Source: Luzula sylvatica (lineage: Eukaryota; Streptophyta; Magnoliopsida; Poales; Juncaceae). Taken from it: a stretch of DNA of 64,000 nt. Positions 61,805-64,000 of this stretch are shown here, one piece after another (position 1 is the first letter of the stretch; each line of letters starts with the position of its first letter). A program made the position numbers and the translations under genes. The DNA lies in assembly GCA_946800325.1 (NCBI GenBank), contig OX326957.1:28615054-28679053 (forward strand), in the 5' to 3' direction. The notes beneath the pieces were generated by a model. It had not been told where the DNA came from, searched no databases, and worked only from the letters and a program-made list of their open reading frames with translations.

Positions 61805-61844
<40 letters not shown>
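61804..61844. repeat. (CA)n microsatellite
   Basis: About 36-40 bases of CA following a GCGCGCG word. Confidence 0.95.
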
Positions 61845-61846
<2 letters not shown>

Positions 61847-61967
61847 TAATGATTAAATTTCAATAAAAAACCAAAATGAAACACCAAAATTGATTTCATG
61901 AATAAAAAACTAGTACCGTAATTAACCCTAAATTTCGAACCCGACATCAGGGGTATGTATGAAAACC

Positions 61968-62433
61968 CTAATTTCGATTGATAGCGTTAAGCTGGCTTCG
62001 CACAGTGTTATATTCCGCTGATCGGACCTATAAATATTTCACAAATACAAATTTGAAATTGAGAACTCATGGATAAATAATGCATAAAAAAAAGGAAAAT
62101 TGCAAATATATTTATAATTCAAAACCTTCATGTCGTCTTCGATTTTGGCAACAAGGCTGTGGATGTTGTTGACTGTGTTCTTCAACGGAGACATTGTTGG
62201 ATACCTCGCTTCATCCCATGCAAACCTTCAGCAACATATAAACAAACAAAAATCAAATTAAGCAGATTAACCAACAATTATATAAAAGAAACCTTTGTTT
62301 CGTGATTTCATAGTTGGTAAATAGAATTAGTCCAAGTAATATACCTCGTGATGTAAGTTTCAACCGGGACTCCATCCACAGTGAGAGCACCACCTTCAGC
62401 ACTAGAAACCCTCTCCGAGAATAAATTCCTCTC
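61968..62433 (-). pseudogene. Captured exons of V-type H+-ATPase subunit C
   Basis: Three exon pieces lie in order on the minus strand with introns kept. 62345-62433 encodes ...ERVSSAEGGALTVDGVPVETY followed by ITR. 62126-62225 encodes FAWDEARYPTMSPLK... ending KIEDDMK. 61968-62027 encodes VRSAEYNTVRSQLNAINRN then a stop where the family has NRK. Junctions are GT-AG and in phase (AG|G gives Arg-Phe). These match the central part of VHA-C (DET3 in Arabidopsis), the stalk subunit regulating V-ATPase assembly. N- and C-terminal parts are missing. Conserved introns show that genomic DNA, not a cDNA, was captured. Confidence 0.85.
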
Positions 62434-62509
62434 GAGCATTATATCGAACACCAGCTGTGCATCCAACAACATTCTATCCTCTCGAGCATTCTATTTCCAC
62501 ATAACCAAA

Positions 62510-62750
62510 TTCCGTCATTTTGCATGGCTAATAACCTTTTGAAGGCCTCCCTTCCTTGCTCGTGTTGTACATGGGCTGTTATAATTGTAGTCCAAGCAAC
62601 CACGTCTCGTTCAGGCATTTTATCGAACATGTTACGAGCACAATGAAGATCTCCACATTGGGCATAGAAGAATACAAGCACACTGTTTACAAATAAATTA
62701 GCCCAATCCCCTTTAATAACACAAGCATGGAGTTGAGTACCTAAATCGAA
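62510..62750 (-). pseudogene. Captured segment of a PPR protein
   Basis: The minus strand reads DLGTQLHACVIKGDWANLFV, then NSVLVFFYAQCGDLHCARNM, then FDKMPERDVVAWTTIITAHV. This is the PLS-type pentatricopeptide pattern of plant organellar RNA-binding proteins (GxQLHAxVIK, NSLVxxYAKCGDLxxARxxFDxMPERDVVSW). Only about two repeats are present. In the same 163-codon frame (62439-62930) it is fused to the hydrolase piece upstream. Confidence 0.8.
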
Positions 62751-62773
62751 ATAGTACTGCAAGAGAAGAGAGG

Positions 62774-62909
62774 AAGGCTTCGCTTCGGGGTTTCCAGCGC
62801 CTCTCATGTCGAAGGTGATCGCTGGGTATCCCTTTTCAGCGAGACCAGTCGTAATTCCGAGGAGAAGGCCCTCAGATCTGGTGTACGAGAGAGAAGGTGA
62901 TCGCACATA
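62774..62909 (-). pseudogene. Captured segment of an alpha/beta-hydrolase gene
   Basis: SPSLSYTRSEGLLLGITTGL followed by AEKGYPAITFDMRGAG is the strand-helix-strand region before the nucleophile of plant alpha/beta-hydrolase superfamily proteins (GLAxKGYxAVTFDMRGxG). The catalytic Ser, Asp and His are not included. It opens a chimeric frame with the PPR piece and lies next to the right TIR. Confidence 0.65.
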
Positions 62910-63249
62910 ACAGAAGGGAGAGAAGCACATCGCGAGGGAGAGAGGGAGAGAGAAAGAGAGAGAGAGAGAGGAGCGGGTTCAAATGGGTTAATTTTGGGTC
63001 ATCGGGTCGGGTCGGGATTTAATTGGGTCGGGTTTGGATTTAATGGGTTCAGTTGCCATGTTACCATTATTTGTATCCTACTCAGCACGCCACATCATCA
63101 GTTAACTGAGATTTTAACAGCAAATGGACGGAGGTGGCAAGTTGAACAATTTTTGAAACATTAGGGGGCAAAAATGTGCAGATTTTTATTTGGGGGGCAA
63201 AGTGCACTTTTTGGAAAAGATTGGGGGACAAAAGTGTACTTTTTTTTTC

Positions 63250-63258
63250 TAAAATATA
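63250..63258. repeat. 9-bp TSD, right (TAAAATATA)
   Basis: Exact copy of 60105-60113. Confidence 0.92.
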
Positions 63259-63650
63259 ATACAATTATATATATTCGTGTACTAAAAGATTATGGACAAC
63301 TCTACTCTTCTCCTCAAACATCCCACACCATTCACGATCCGTACAAAATATGGGTGTGGGATGGATAAATGCCCCCAAATTGCACCCCACATTTTCTATT
63401 GTTTGTTAATCAAAATTTTAATTAACGGTTAATTCAAAGTTGATTACCGGCCAATACAATTACATCAAAATTAATAAATTTAATTAACGATTAATATATT
63501 TTTGGGTGCAAATTTGGAAGATTTGAAATGGCCCCCCCCCCTATCGTGGATGCTCGAGTGGATATGGGGGGTTCCATATATGAGCTCAAAGATTATTACT
63601 CTCTCTTATTCACTTATACACCTTATTCAGCTCCAGCTTGTTGGGCAAAA
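63259..63650. other. Upstream region of the reductase gene
   Basis: AT-rich sequence, with a run of ten C near 63532-63541 and CT-rich sequence before the start codon. The Pack-MULE ends about 400 bp upstream of the ATG, so it may lie in the promoter. Confidence 0.45.
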
Positions 63651-64000
63651 ATGGACAACGGAAGCGAGAAGAGAGTCTGCGTGACCGGTACAACAGGCTA
63701 TATCGGTTCATGGTTGGTACGATCGCTTCTTCTAAGAGGTTACCATGTCCACGCCACTGCCAGAGATCCTGGTATCTTAATCTTTCGTCTTTAACTTCAA
63801 TTGATCTTCTTCTAAGAGGTACCACGCCCCTAATTGGATTTCTCAATCATCGTAGAAAAAGCATCCCAAATCTTATCTTCTTTCGAAGGTAACAATCGAT
63901 TGAAAATATTCAAGGCAGATCTTAACAAAGAGGGGAGCTTTGATGACGCATTGAAAAGTTGTATTGGATTGTTCCACGTCGCTGCTTCCATGGAATTTAA
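63651..64000 (+). CDS. NAD(P)-dependent reductase, DFR/ANR-like (5' part; runs off the window)
   Basis: Exon 1 is 63651-63771 and exon 2 starts at 63856 and continues past the end, with an 84-bp GT-AG intron. The protein begins [20 protein letters not shown]: a Rossmann fold with dinucleotide motif G13-T-T-G16-Y-I-G19, then [15 protein letters not shown], joined in phase to [36 protein letters not shown] and [11 protein letters not shown]. It belongs to the extended short-chain dehydrogenases related to dihydroflavonol reductase, anthocyanidin reductase and cinnamoyl-CoA reductase, and resembles Arabidopsis At4g27250. The catalytic YxxxK lies beyond the window, so the substrate is open. The word CTTCTTCTAAGAGGT from exon 1 is repeated in the intron at about 63807. 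Confidence 0.9.

Larger units (their letters stand above)
60114..63249. mobile_element. Pack-MULE carrying fragments of four genes (3136 bp)
   Basis: Perfect 9-bp TSD TAAAATATA. Inverted termini begin GAAAAAAGTACACTTTTGCCCC / GAAAAAAAAAGTACACTTTTGTCCCC in halves (GAAAAAAGTACACTTTT) and extend at least 130 bp (AAAGTGCACTTTGCCCCCC, TGAAACATTAGGGGG and GACGGAGG words mirrored). No transposase. The interior holds, in order, RanBP1 exon 1 (+), a repeat-rich spacer, V-ATPase subunit C exons (-), a PPR segment (-) and an alpha/beta-hydrolase segment (-). All are truncated, so it is a chimeric gene-capture element of the Pack-MULE class. Confidence 0.95.

Overview
This is plant nuclear DNA, most likely from a eudicot. 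It is AT-rich, its genes have introns, and it holds a chloroplast-targeted ribosomal protein gene, a 13-exon family-1 beta-glucosidase, a PUB-type U-box E3 ligase, PINOID-binding-protein-like single EF-hand proteins and a B-box protein. Most of the rest is transposable elements: Mutator-like elements (MULEs) with perfect or near-perfect 9-bp target-site duplications (TSDs), hAT MITEs, SINE-like insertions, a Helitron end, a complete Ty1/copia element and a solo LTR. I cannot name the species.

Layout. 0-4 kb: a Helitron 3' end inside a MULE-type MITE, then a 3.2-kb long-TIR MULE carrying a piece of a GILT-like gene. 4.1-4.6 kb: a B-box zinc-finger gene (-). 6.7-7.2 kb: a hAT MITE. 10.8-21.3 kb: a nest of inverted repeats. 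Its core is a large tail-to-tail inverted duplication of a PBP1-like gene: the full gene lies at 20982-21323 (-), a 5'-truncated copy at 13508-13722 (+), and a later 2.4-kb MULE-like element interrupts the right arm. 23.6-24.7 kb: a PUB8-like U-box gene (-). 25-33 kb: intergenic sequence with MITEs. 32.9-37.7 kb: a complete copia element with LTRs that look identical and an uninterrupted 1387-codon polyprotein, inserted into an older MULE terminus. 39.5-40.1 kb: chloroplast bL12 (+, two exons). 42.7-43.1 kb: a second PBP1-like gene (+). 45.3-48.8 kb: a complete GH1 beta-glucosidase (-) with a tRNA-Asp(GUC) gene on the opposite strand inside intron 3. 52.0-52.7 kb: a broken MuDR transposase fragment. 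54.0-55.1 kb: a solo LTR whose U3 holds nine TTCGAA-centred palindromes. 55.3-56.1 kb: an 881-bp MULE with a perfect 9-bp TSD. 60.1-63.2 kb: a Pack-MULE carrying fragments of four unrelated genes (RanBP1, an alpha/beta hydrolase, a PPR protein and V-ATPase subunit C). 63.65 kb to the end: the first two exons of an NAD(P)-dependent short-chain reductase of the DFR/ANR-like group.

The host genes are unrelated housekeeping or signalling genes and show no sign of acting as a cluster. I see no new multi-gene system. The most interesting material is structural: the PBP1 inverted duplication, which could make a long hairpin RNA; the four-gene Pack-MULE; the tRNA gene nested in an intron; the apparently very young copia insertion; and the palindrome array upstream of the TATA box in the solo LTR.
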